Source of the DNA: Chara braunii
Taxonomy: Eukaryota > Streptophyta > Charophyceae > Charales > Characeae
DNA length: 48,319 bases
Direction of reading: 5' to 3'
Assembly (NCBI GenBank): GCA_003427395.1
Contig: BFEA01000046.1
Coordinates: 3,971,125 to 4,019,443 of the forward strand
The notes below the pieces were generated by a model. That model worked only from the letters and a program-made list of their open reading frames with translations, searched no databases and was not told the origin of the DNA. The position numbers and the translations under genes were made by a program. Shown one piece after another: positions 10,391 to 18,997 of this stretch. Every line of letters begins with the position of its first letter. Within the stretch, counting starts at the first letter, position 1.

Positions 10391-11583
10391 AGGACAGGAT
10401 AAAGAAGGTCGAGACTTAAAAGCCAAGAAGGGCAGGGACCGTTGGGACGGTCACAGAGATTGGGTGTTGAGGAATGAGAGAATTGAGGATTGAATGGGCG
10501 GAAGGGTCAGTCTTGAGAAATGACTATTGAGAGAATGACCGGCAGACCGGCCATGTGGGTGGCCTTGTTGATGAGAGGCTGTCGGACCAGCCATGAGAAT
10601 TAGCCTTGGAAATAGCATAGGATTGAGTGTTTTAAGAATCAATATTGCATTGCATAGCCAGGGGACCCTAGGCGACTTGATGTAAGGTCATCGGGCCGAC
10701 CATGGAAATAGCAAGAGATTGAGCTTTCCTTCTTTTCTAGTCTTAGGTCTCAACATAAGGGGGATAGCAATGCCTGCATCGCGACCCCAAGACCTCTGCC
10801 CGTTAAGGGGAAAGTCTCAGTGCGACCTGCCCCTCATAAGAAGGAACAAGGGTTGAAGGACCAAAGCACCTCTCTCTTTAATTGATGTTGGACGTCCGAA
10901 ACTAACCCCGACAACGAGCTCTACTCGAGGAGTTCAAACTGCGTCTCATGTTGAAACCTAAACGTCAAGGGCGTGGTGCCAAACGGGCGAGAGAGCCATT
11001 CTTTTTCCTAAGTCTCATTTTTTCTCCCCAACCACACGCCATGCTGTAGAGGGGCGGCGCGGCCGTTTGGAATGGACTACGGCTGTTCGCGTTAAGTTGA
11101 GCAGCACTGTCTAGAGGGAGGAATCGGGCGTGGTACCAGGTGGAAGCCGCAACCACCACAGGGCGAATGACACCGCCCTGCCGGATCATTACAACCGTTC
11201 TGGGACTAACCGCGAGGTCTTCGTAACTGCATTCGCAGACTAATAGAGAGCTCCAACTATCTTGAAATGAAGAGGCCGGATCCAAGAAAACACCGCTCGG
11301 GAGGAACGATTCGCGAGAAGGCACTTACGACAAGATGGGGTTCTGAGAGGCTTGGACTGGACCTACCTTCCAGATGTGGGGTGGTACCTCAGTAATGACG
11401 CCCGTCTCGTAAGCAGCAAAAGGTCGGACTGGAGTAGGGGATGAGATGAGTTATCAGCAGGGGGAGGACTGATCACCCTTCCTTTTTCGGGCTGATGGGC
11501 CGGCATCCGTCTACAAAGTTGGTGGGCCAAGGTCTCCGTACCTCCGAGTGAGAACTAGTCGTGCGATGGGGACATCGCATTTT

Positions 11584-11597
11584 GAGTGGGGGGAAGG
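11584..11597 (+). promoter_or_regulatory. Polypurine-tract-like site 1
   Basis: The sequence GAGTGGGGGGAAGG is followed directly by TGTGTCATC. It is preceded by GTGCGATGGGGACATCGC, which resembles the text before the second tract at 13043. In retroelements such a tract primes plus-strand synthesis and lies just upstream of the 3' LTR. In the other copy (about 29000) it is destroyed by a roughly 20-bp deletion between short G-rich repeats, so site 2 is the better candidate for the functional tract. Confidence 0.4.
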
Positions 11598-11639
11598 TGT
11601 GTCATCTACCGATGAAAAAACGTGCAAAAGAGAAGGTTA

Positions 11640-12165
11640 CCATAAGCATAAGAAATGAATGAGTAATTGACTTTGCACAGGCATGAGAAAAAGGCCTGGC
11701 GAGATGTCCGGAAGGAAACAATGGATGAGTAATTGACTTTGCGCAGGCATGAGAAAAAGCCTGGCAAGATGTCCAGAAGAAAAAACGGATGAGTAATTGA
11801 CGTTGCATGAGTTTGAGAAAAGGTCTGGCAAGATGTCAAGAAGAAAAACGGATGAGTAATTGACGTTGCATGAGCTTGAGAAAAGGCCTGGTAAGGTGTC
11901 CAGCCGAGGAAAAGATGTGTCAATGACTCCGCATGGGCTTGAGAAGAGACCTGGCAAGATGTCCAGGAAAGAAATGAATGAGTATTTGACCTAGCATGCG
12001 CTTGAGAGAAGGCCTGGCAAGATGTTCAGAGAAGAAAGATATGGGAAATTGGTTTTGTATAGACCTAAGGAAAAGTCTAGCAAGGCGCCCAGAAAAGAGA
12101 TACAGGTATAATGGACTTTGCATAAGTATGAGAGAGGTCTGGCAAGAGGCCAGAAGAAAGATGTG
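11640..12165. repeat. 63-66-bp tandem array, about 7-8 copies
   Basis: Units carry GAGTAATTGAC, TTGC, CTTGAGAAAAGG, CTGGCAAGATGTCC and AAGAA. The TTGAC element starts at 11667, 11733, 11797 and 11860, then becomes more diverged toward 12165. The other copy has the array at about 29050-29600. Because the period is close to a multiple of three, the minus strand shows long repetitive open frames, which I regard as by-products. Confidence 0.8.
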
Positions 12166-12302
12166 AATAAGAGGGGCTGAGTAACGCACATTTTTAAAAG
12201 CCCGGATACGAGAAAGGACGAATGAGGATGACACATCTAAGCTGGGCAAAATGACATGGGAAAAATACATGGGAACTGGCTAAGCATGAGACTGAGGAAA
12301 GA

Positions 12303-12901
12303 ATGACGGGAGAACATGGATTGTACGGGCCGAAAAGTAGATTATTTTTTATAACTCTAAGAGTAATGAATGAGGCGAAACCAAAATGGTTTCTGCTCGA
12401 GAATGTTTTCTCAAAGAAATGGGAAGATAGATTTGAGATTATGAAGCACTTAAGGGGAGTTGTGCCTGGGCTCACTGATTCGAAGTGAGTATCACCACAG
12501 CAAAGGCGGCGGTTGTACTGGACGAACATCCCCCTTCCGGAGCAAATGCCTGACATTGAGTTGCATCCGAAAACTTGCCTACAAATTGTTTTCAACAATG
12601 CTAAGGCATAAAATGAGAAAACCAATTGCGTTATGACAACAAATTGTCACCCTGGGAATAAAGCCTGCATACCAGGAGTTAAGTGCATAAAGCAAGAAGA
12701 GCCTCATCTGCTTCATATGACTGAAATTGAAAGAATTATGGGTTGCCCTGCTGGGTGTACAGGTTGACTGAAGAGGAAGTTTGCATCTCGATTGAGGAAA
12801 AAATAAAGAGGTAGAGTTATGATGAAAATGAGCAACCAGGTCTAAGCTGTAGAACCTTTGACTCCCCCATACCCTCCTCCACCCCAAGGGACGGAAGCTA
12901 A
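12303..12901 (+). pseudogene. DNMT3-like cytosine-5 DNA methyltransferase, C-terminal catalytic relic
   Basis: In one frame I see, in order, KPKWFLLENV (motif VI Glu-Asn-Val, ENV at 12399-12407), then LTDSK, VSPQQRRRLYWTNIP (motif VIII-like, about 12492-12535), a TTN stretch near 12630, and TEIERIMGCPAG (motif IX, about 12720-12755). The spacing and wording fit DNMT3-type enzymes, which methylate cytosine de novo in the nucleus. The Pro-Cys loop (motif IV), motif I and motif X are absent, so only part of the domain survives. In-frame stops occur after TDSK (TGA near 12487, shared by both copies), near 12610 (TAA) and near 12770 (TGA). It lies on the sense strand between ORFZ and the polypurine tract, inside the element. 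A relic of a DRM-type enzyme is less likely given the wording. Confidence 0.7.
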
Positions 12902-13042
12902 GGAAAACCTTGAGAAAGGAATGAGAAAAGAACAAAACAGACCCTGGCAAACTAACCATCCATAACATCTCATCTCCCTCTCTCATTTATCCCTCCAAAA
13001 CTCACTGACAAGAGATTGGTGCGCGATGAGGATATCGTGAAA

Positions 13043-13054
13043 GAGTGGGGGGAA
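13043..13054 (+). promoter_or_regulatory. Polypurine tract 2, upstream of the putative 3' LTR
   Basis: GAGTGGGGGGAA is followed two bases later by TGTCGGGAC. The site is intact in both element copies (30464-30475 in the other). A G-rich purine tract abutting a TG start is the standard arrangement at the internal/3' LTR boundary of Ty3/Gypsy elements. Confidence 0.6.
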
Positions 13055-13610
13055 TATGTCGGGACTAGTGAGTCCCGAATAACTTCCCATCACTCGAGAG
13101 ACCAAATATGGACGAACTGTGCACAACAGAGAAATCCAGAGTGAGACGAGATAAAGGATTAGGCCGCAGGAGGGAGTGATGCCCTGGGGCGAGAACCACA
13201 GGGGTAAAGAACTAAGAGGCGACAAGCGAGCGAGCGCAAGAACAAGGGCACGAAGAACATAGCAGGAGGCCGGGAGGGTCGTCGGAATGCAATAAGACTA
13301 AGGCCAAAGGGTCCCTTGAACCAGCAAATGCAGCATGACAACGATAGAGGAATGAGGAAGTAGAGGGATAGGTGGCCCAGAGGCCGTGGAAAGCCAGAAA
13401 ATGAGGGGCCAACATAGAGGCCACCTACGGGAGCCTCAGAGCGGAGGCCCACGACCAAAGAGATCGGCGCGCACGAGGCGGGGGGAAAGACAAAGGAGAG
13501 GGGTCGCTATGGGGCGACAAGACGCCCAAGTGGCATGGGACACCTTGGGGAAAGGCACCCGGGGCCACATGGGACTAAGTAAAAATAATGGCATCCGGGG
13601 CGAAATGCGT

Positions 13611-13775
13611 CAGGGACCGCCGACGGGACTAAGTGTCAGGGACCACCGACGGGACTAAGTGTCGGGGACCACCGGCGGGACTAAGTGGCAGGGACCACCG
13701 GTGGGACAAAGTGCCGGGGACCACCGGCGGGGCTAAGTGTCGGGGACCACCGACGGGACAAGTGGCGAGGACATG
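13611..13775. repeat. 26-bp GC-rich tandem array, about 6 copies
   Basis: GGGACTAAGT or close variants start at 13625, 13651, 13677, 13703 and 13729, each 26 bp apart, with GGGACCACCG between them. The other copy has a shorter, degraded version near 31034-31135. Confidence 0.8.
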
Positions 13776-13779
13776 TGAA

Positions 13780-14340
13780 TGTCCCAAGAAGAAACGGCGG
13801 CACCGCATGAGGGAAAATAATAAATGCAAGGTGCACTGTCAAGATCAACATCTTGACGGCCAATAATATTAGCACCACTAGTGCAAACGGGAAGGCTAAA
13901 AGGGAAAGGAAAAGTAAAGAAGAATGAAGTTGGAGGCATAGGAGTAATCCGAAAAATCTCGTATTAGCCTCCCCTAGGAAAATGGAGTCAAAAGAGGCTC
14001 TATGTGAAAAATAGCCTCCGGGAGAAAATCGGAGTAGGAGGGGTCATTATGGGAGAAATGTAGGAGCAAAAGGAAGCTCTCATGGGTATGGGAGGGCCAT
14101 TGTTGCAATCCGAGAAATAACGGACTGCACCATGGGCATAGAGAGGGCCAGAACTAAGAGGAAGAGGCTAAAAAAGGGCCTTAACGGCCACTTGACACTT
14201 GGCATGCTAGAAAAAAGAAAGAAAATAAAAGAAAATGTGGGAGAATAAGACAAAAAGAGTGAGAGGGAGTGAGTGAGTTGGCCGGCAGTAGGGACTGCCA
14301 TAGGTAGGGACTGGGAGGTCCCTACTGTCCAAGAAAGGAG
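13780..14340. repeat. Diverged 1.39-kb duplication in the LTR, unit 1
   Basis: Landmarks appear in the same order as in unit 2 (15170-15760): CAAGATCAACATC (13842), ATATTAGCACCACTAGTG, AAAATCGGAG, TTGACACTTG (14194), GGGAGAATGA or its variant, and a hairpin around GTAGGGACTG (about 14310). Offsets between units are 1389-1393 bp. The units are clearly diverged, so the duplication is old, and both element copies contain both units. Confidence 0.7.
14289..14331. repeat. Hairpin with GTAGGGAC / GTCCCTAC arms
   Basis: An 8-bp perfect inverted repeat with a 6-bp loop sits at about 14310-14331, preceded by another AGGGACTG. A related hairpin (GGGAC / GTCCC) lies at the matching place of the second duplication unit, about 15713-15728. 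Both are in the putative LTR. Confidence 0.55.
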
Positions 14341-14544
14341 GAGAAAAGAAAAGAAAAGAAAAGAAAAGAGAAAAAGACCTTAACGGTAAAAAACGATCAC
14401 TTGGGGAGATTCATCCGTGACCAGATTCATTCTGGAATATGGCGGTTACAAAGGACTTTGATTTTCTTTGATTTTTGCAGAGAAAATCAAGGAAAATCAA
14501 GGCCTCTCGCATCCGGACTAAAACGGATTACATCCATGAGAAGA

Positions 14545-14825
14545 AACACATGTTTTAGGTGCATCCGGAGCCAAAATCAAGTCCGGACGCGCTTGGGGAT
14601 TAACCGTTCCTTTTTTTTTTTAGTAAGGGTTAGTTGTAGGGCATTGGGGCTAAGGAATTAACCCCCATTGCAGTCCGAGTTGCAACGGACTGCATGGGGG
14701 AGAGAAAACGCATGTTCTAGGTGCATCCGGAGCCAATATCGAATCCGGATGCATTAGGAGATTTAACGCTTCATTTTCTTTTAACACGGGGCAAGTTGTG
14801 GGGCTGTGGGTGTAGAAAACAGCCA
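14545..14825. repeat. About 162-bp tandem duplication in the LTR
   Basis: TAGGTGCATCCGGAGCCAA occurs near 14555 and again about 162 bp later near 14717. Each copy is followed by a TCCGGA-like element, TTAACG or TTAACC, and a T-rich run, then a G-rich stretch ending in TGTGGGG or a variant. Both units recur in the other copy near 31920-32180. Confidence 0.6.
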
Positions 14826-15169
14826 TGACTACAGCCCAAGAAATTACGGACTGCATGGGGATGCCAAGGCTAAGGGGAAATGGGCTACGGCAAGCCCGGA
14901 AGGCTAGAAATGAGCAATTTCGGCATGGGTCAAGCAAAGACGGTAAACGGCAACCGTGAGATGAGATCTCACGGCCTAAAAAAATCGGCACACATATAGA
15001 AATGACGAAACTACCAAGGGCAAGGGGGGCCCAAAAGAATAAAAATGGGATGCCGTCCGGAATGTTGCCGGGAACCAAATGGGCCCAAATAATAAAAATA
15101 AAAAAACGGGACATGCGCCGGCGGAACAAGGAAATGGAGCTAGCACGAAGAAAAATGGCGGGGACTTGG

Positions 15170-15760
15170 GATGTCCTAAGGGAACCATGAGGGAACACAA
15201 GGAATATTTGTGCAAGCAAACGGCACCGTCAAGATCAAGGATCTAGACGGTGGAAAATATTAGCACCACTAGTGGAAGCAAGTGAGATGGTCATGGGAAA
15301 AAGAAAAGTAAAATAAGGATGTTGAGAAGGCTGCCTAGCAGTCCGGGATATCTCGGACTAGCTAGGCATAAGAAAATAGAGCCTTGAGAGACTCAACATG
15401 AGAAGAAAACTGCCCTTAGAAAATCGGAGCAAGAGGGGTCCTAAATTGGGCAAACGAGAGCAAAATGGAGCCCCCTAGGAGCATGGGGGTGCCATTGCTG
15501 GAATCCGAGATGTAACGGCCAAGTAACAGCCATGAACATGGCCTTGAATAAGGCCCTAGGGCCTAGAAAGAAGATGCACAACAGTTTGACACTTGTCATA
15601 ATACAAATTAAAAAAAAAAAAAAAAAAGTGAGAAAAAAGAGGGAGAATGAGACGAAAAGGTAGAAAAGAGTGGAGGAGAGTGTGCCGGCCTATTGGGACC
15701 TGCACAGTAGGGACTGGAAGGTCCCAACTGTGACCTCATCCCTCCTAGAATGAGGGAGGG
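15170..15760. repeat. Diverged 1.39-kb duplication in the LTR, unit 2
   Basis: This is the second unit of the duplication described for 13780-14340, with matching landmarks at 15231 (CAAGATCAAGGATC) and 15587 (TTGACACTTG). It includes a poly-A run at 15610-15627; the same site in the other copy (32970-32992) has a longer run. Confidence 0.7.
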
Positions 15761-16480
15761 CAATCCGGATTGAAGAGATATGACCCTTGGGGCCATATCT
15801 CAATAAAATCTGAATTAAAAAGCAGAAAATGAGAGAAAAGGAAAAAAGGAAGTGGTCGGATTTCTTTTTGACAATGGATCTGAGATCAGATCTCATGGTG
15901 GAGAGAAAATAGCCGTTTTTTGTGGGCCGGCTCAAAACGGCTAGCTCCAGAATGAGGTGGCAGCCCAAAATGGAAAGAAACAAAAGAGGGAAAAGACCAA
16001 AACTTTGCATTTGACCCAAAAAGAGAGCCAGATGCACCAAAAATTGAAAAAGTAAATTTAGGGGCTCAAAATTGAAGCAAGGGCTACTAGGGGGTAGTAC
16101 GGATTATTGCCGGCCTTGGATCTCAGTCAGATCTAAGGCTGAAAATGTGCCGCCACATGGAAAAATGCTCCGGCCTACCCAAGGGAGGCCGAAACTTGGA
16201 AAAATCAAGAAAAGGCCTTGTGGGTCTTTTTCTTTCAAGTATTGCTGCCCTTTGGGCATTAGGACCCTAGGGGGCAGCATTTCAGCAATGAAAAAGAGGC
16301 CGGCGTAGGCCAAGAGGCAGTCCGAGTTGGTACCAACCACTCGGACTGCATGTACTTGGTCAAAATGAGGCCCACATACCTCCAGAAGAACCTAGTAGGG
16401 GAATTTGGCCATGGGGGTACCTCGGCTCACCCCAAGGCACTTGGAGAGGCTCATGGGCTGGCGGCACTGCTGGTTTCAGC

Positions 16481-16490
16481 CTACATAAGC
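16481..16490 (+). promoter_or_regulatory. Possible TATA-like box in the LTR
   Basis: CTACATAAGC lies in a GC-richer context about 430 bp upstream of a possible splice donor, and is preserved in the other copy (CTACATAAGT near 33836). A position late in the LTR is where a promoter for the element RNA is expected. No start site can be proven from sequence. Confidence 0.3.
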
Positions 16491-16907
16491 TGAGGATGCA
16501 GTCTGCTACTCTCACATTTGCATGAGGAGTTCCCATGCTGCCCATGTGAGCTCACAGGAACACCTTTGCACTTGGAGTGAGGAGGGAGAAACCAATGTTA
16601 GTGGGAGAGCTTAGAGGAGACAAGGAGGCAGTGGGGAGAACTCTAGAAGATAGTGATGGTGGGAGAGACACTTGGGAGGTGATCGCCATATCCCTCCTGG
16701 GTGTAGGAGAGAAGGAGAGGCTAGAGGAGCCCCATTAGCCCTCTTAGAGGGGAGGATTCCATAGCCATAGCCGGGGGAGCTTCCCATAGCCTGAGAGAGA
16801 GCAAGGAAGAAAGAGAGAATGACTTCGAGAAGAAGGAAGCCATAGTCAAGAGGGGATTGTGCAAGGAGTGGAAGCTTCATCAAGAGGACACCAACATCAA
16901 GGAATCA

Positions 16908-16917
16908 CCAAGGTGAG
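16908..16917 (+). promoter_or_regulatory. Possible 5' splice donor after the LTR leader
   Basis: CAAG|GTGAGAGG is a good match to a eukaryotic donor site. It sits between a purine-rich leader and a long pyrimidine tract plus satellite, which would then form an intron ahead of P1. In the other copy the GT is CT (near 34268), so that copy has lost it. Speculative. Confidence 0.25.
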
Positions 16918-16939
16918 AGGAAGGAAGAGACTTCTTTAC

Positions 16940-17200
16940 CTTCATCTTCTTCTTTTTCTTCTTCCTCTTCTTCTTCTCCTCATTCTTCTCCTTCTTCCTC
17001 TTCTTCTCCTTCTTCCTCTCCTCTTTGTTTTTCCTCTTCTTCCTCCTCAATCCCTCTTTTTTCCTTCTCTTCTCTCCCCTTTCATCTCCTCCTTCCTCCT
17101 TTTCACTTCCATTCTCTTTGTCTTCTTCCTCTTCTTTTCCATCTCCATCTCCCTCATCTCTCTCCCCTTCTCCCTCATCTTCTCTCTTCCATGGGCTACT
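16940..17200. repeat. Pyrimidine (CTT/CTC)n microsatellite
   Basis: About 260 bp made almost entirely of C and T on the plus strand, with CTTCTTCTT and CTCCTTCTTC patterns. The matching stretch of the other copy (34290-34590) has a different internal pattern and length. Long open frames here on either strand (Leu/Ser-rich or Glu/Lys-rich) are artefacts of the repeat. Confidence 0.9.
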
Positions 17201-17225
17201 CAAACTCTCATTTTTTCACTTATAC

Positions 17226-18667
17226 ACTAGAGGGTAGTACTCCGATTCATTCATAGATGTTTCGTGATACAATCTTGGTGATTTGGGCTCTCCAAACTTG
17301 TGTTTTCCTCTCTCACACTAGTAGGTATTATAGCGCTTCACTCATGGATACTTCTTGATGCAATCTTGGTGATTTGAGAGCTTCAAACTTATGTTTTTCA
17401 CATTTACACTAGTAGGTAGTGTAGCGCTTCATTCATGGATACTTCTTGATACAATCTTAGTGATTTGGGCTCTTCAAACTTGTGTTTTTCACACTCACAC
17501 CAGTAGGTAGTGTAGCGCTTCACACATGGATGCTTCTTGATGCAATCTTGGTGATTTAGGAGCTTCAAACTTGTGTTTTGCACACTTACACTAGTAGGTA
17601 GAGTAACGCTTCACTCATGGATGCTTCTTGATGCAATCTTGGTGATTTGGGCTCTCCAAACTTGTGTTTTTCACTCTCACAGTAGGTAGTACAACGCTTC
17701 ACTCATGGATACTTCTTGATGCAATCTTGGTGATTTGGGAGCTTCAAACTTGTGTTTTTCACACTTACACTAGTAGGTAGTGTAGCGCTTCACTCATGGA
17801 TGCTTCTTGATGCAATCTTGGTGATTTGGGCTCTCCAAACTTNACTTGTGTTTTTCACACTTACACTAGTAGGTAGTGTAGCGCTTCACTCATGGATGCT
17901 TCTTGATGCAATCTTGGTGATTTGGGCTCTCCAAACTTTAGTTTTTCACTCTCACACCAGTAGGTAGTATAGCGCTTCACTCATGGATACTTCTTGATGC
18001 AATCTTGGTGATTTGGGAGCTTCAAACTTGTGTTTTTCACACTTATACTAGTAGGTAGTGTAGCGCTTCATTCATGGATGTTTCTTGATACAATCTTAGT
18101 CATTTGGACTTTCCAAACTTGTGTTTTTCACACTCACACTTGTAGGTAGTGTAGCGTTTCACACATGGATGCTTCTTGATGCAATCTTGGTGATTTGGGA
18201 GCTTCAAACTTGTGTTTTTCACACTCACACTAGTAGGTAGTGTAGCGCTTCACCCATGAGTGATCCATGATACAATTTTGGTGATTTGGGCTCTCCAAAC
18301 TTGTGTTTTCCACTCTCACACTAGTAGGTAGTACAACGCTACATTCATGGATGCTTCTTGATGCAATCTTGGTGATTTGGGAGCTTCAAACTTGATTTTT
18401 TCACACTCACACTAGTAGGAAGTGTAACGCTTCACCCATGAGTGATCCATGATACAATCTTGGTGATTTAGGCTTTCCAAACTTGTGTTTTCCACTCTCA
18501 CACTAGTAGGTAGTATAACGCTACATTCATGGATGCTTCTTGATGCAATCTTGGTGATTTGGGAACTTCAAACTTGTGTTTTTCACACTTACAGTAGTAG
18601 GTAGTGCAGCGCTTCACTTATGGATGCGTCTTGATGCGATCTTGGTGATTTAGGCCCTCCAAACTTG
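17226..18667 (+). repeat. Satellite A: 91-bp tandem array with a two-unit (182-bp) higher order
   Basis: About 16 units carry AGTAGGTAGTGTAGCGCTTC, ATGGATGCTTCTTGATGCAA and GTGATTT. Units alternate between a type with GGGCTCTCCAAACTT and a type with GGGAGCTTCAAACTT. The alternation holds throughout except at 17820-17912, where two same-type units flank the only N of this region (17843). The array ends abruptly at the P1 leader. Confidence 0.9.
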
Positions 18668-18997
18668 TGATTTTTTTACGTATTCCCCCTCTGTAAAGAT
18701 TGAGTGAGCTTGGATTGTTGGACGGGCATATTTCTAAGTCTATCCCTCCCTCCCATCTAAGTCCGCACGAGTGAGAGATGATCGGAAGGAAGGAAGATAG
18801 AGGTCTGTTGGAATGAAACCAAGAAAAAGAATGTGGGAAAATGGATGACCGACCGAAGGTATTATGGGAAGGGGGGTAAATTAGGGAGACCTTGATGAGG
18901 GGTCTGAAATAATTCTCATCGAGGACGAGGGTTGACCTGACCAGAAGGAGCGGTTGATACTCTTTTATGAAAACAGGGGTCGGGTACTGGAAACAAG
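18668..18997 (+). promoter_or_regulatory. Leader upstream of P1
   Basis: 330 bp shared with copy R (about 46596-46946, minus strand). It begins near TGATTTTTTTACG and contains a CCCCCTCTGTA element and several short G-rich runs. Similarity between the copies starts exactly where the satellite ends in copy L, which suggests this is the internal end of the LTR. I cannot identify a tRNA-complementary primer site. Confidence 0.4.

Larger units (their letters stand above)
9202..11583 (+). other. Non-coding 3' region of the element, first part
   Basis: About 2.4 kb between ORFZ and the first polypurine tract, repeated in copy R at 26635-28997. It holds two short tandem arrays (listed separately) and otherwise unique text. 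Open frames on the minus strand (9249-9546 and 10965-11324) exist in both copies, but they have no recognisable domain and I do not call them genes. Confidence 0.5.
14105..16349. repeat. Dispersed AGTCCG / CGGACT hairpin series within the LTR
   Basis: Short inverted repeats with arms GCAGTCCG and CGGACTGC (or close variants) and a 7-10-bp loop lie at 14105-14128, 14670-14693, 14831-14854, 15338-15362 and 16317-16349, with weaker versions at 13944-13966 and 15500-15520. The one at 16317 has 10-bp arms around a second palindrome (TTGGTACCAA). All have counterparts in the other copy (31486, 32037, 32197, 32702, 33672), where some arms are better preserved. Confidence 0.65.
13057..18667 (+). repeat. 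Putative long terminal repeat (about 5.6 kb) of copy L
   Basis: It begins TGTCGGGAC directly after polypurine tract 2 and opens with an inverted repeat (CGGGACT / AGTCCCG at 13060-13077). It contains an internal 1.39-kb duplication, dispersed hairpins, a TATA-like box, a possible splice donor, a pyrimidine tract and a terminal 91-bp satellite, and stops where the P1 leader begins. The 3' boundary is placed at 18667 because sequence shared with the P1 leader of copy R starts there; I cannot see an obvious tRNA-primer site. No coding content. The LTR identity is inferred, because a matching 5' LTR in the right orientation is not present in this window. Confidence 0.5.

Noticed and set aside
10965-11324. 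Minus-strand frame of 119 codons, with a 103-codon counterpart at 28443-28754
   Set aside because: Open in both copies, so it is worth a dN/dS test, but no domain or start context supports it. The overlapping plus frame is broken in copy L.
12303-12901. DRM-type (rearranged) plant methyltransferase
   Set aside because: The text around motif VIII (QQRRRLYWTNIP) and motif IX fits DNMT3-type enzymes better. A DRM relic should be followed by motif I, which I do not see.
16859-17237. Leu/Ser-rich (plus) and Glu/Lys-rich (minus) open frames, also at 34214-34619
   Set aside because: They translate a CTT/CTC microsatellite.
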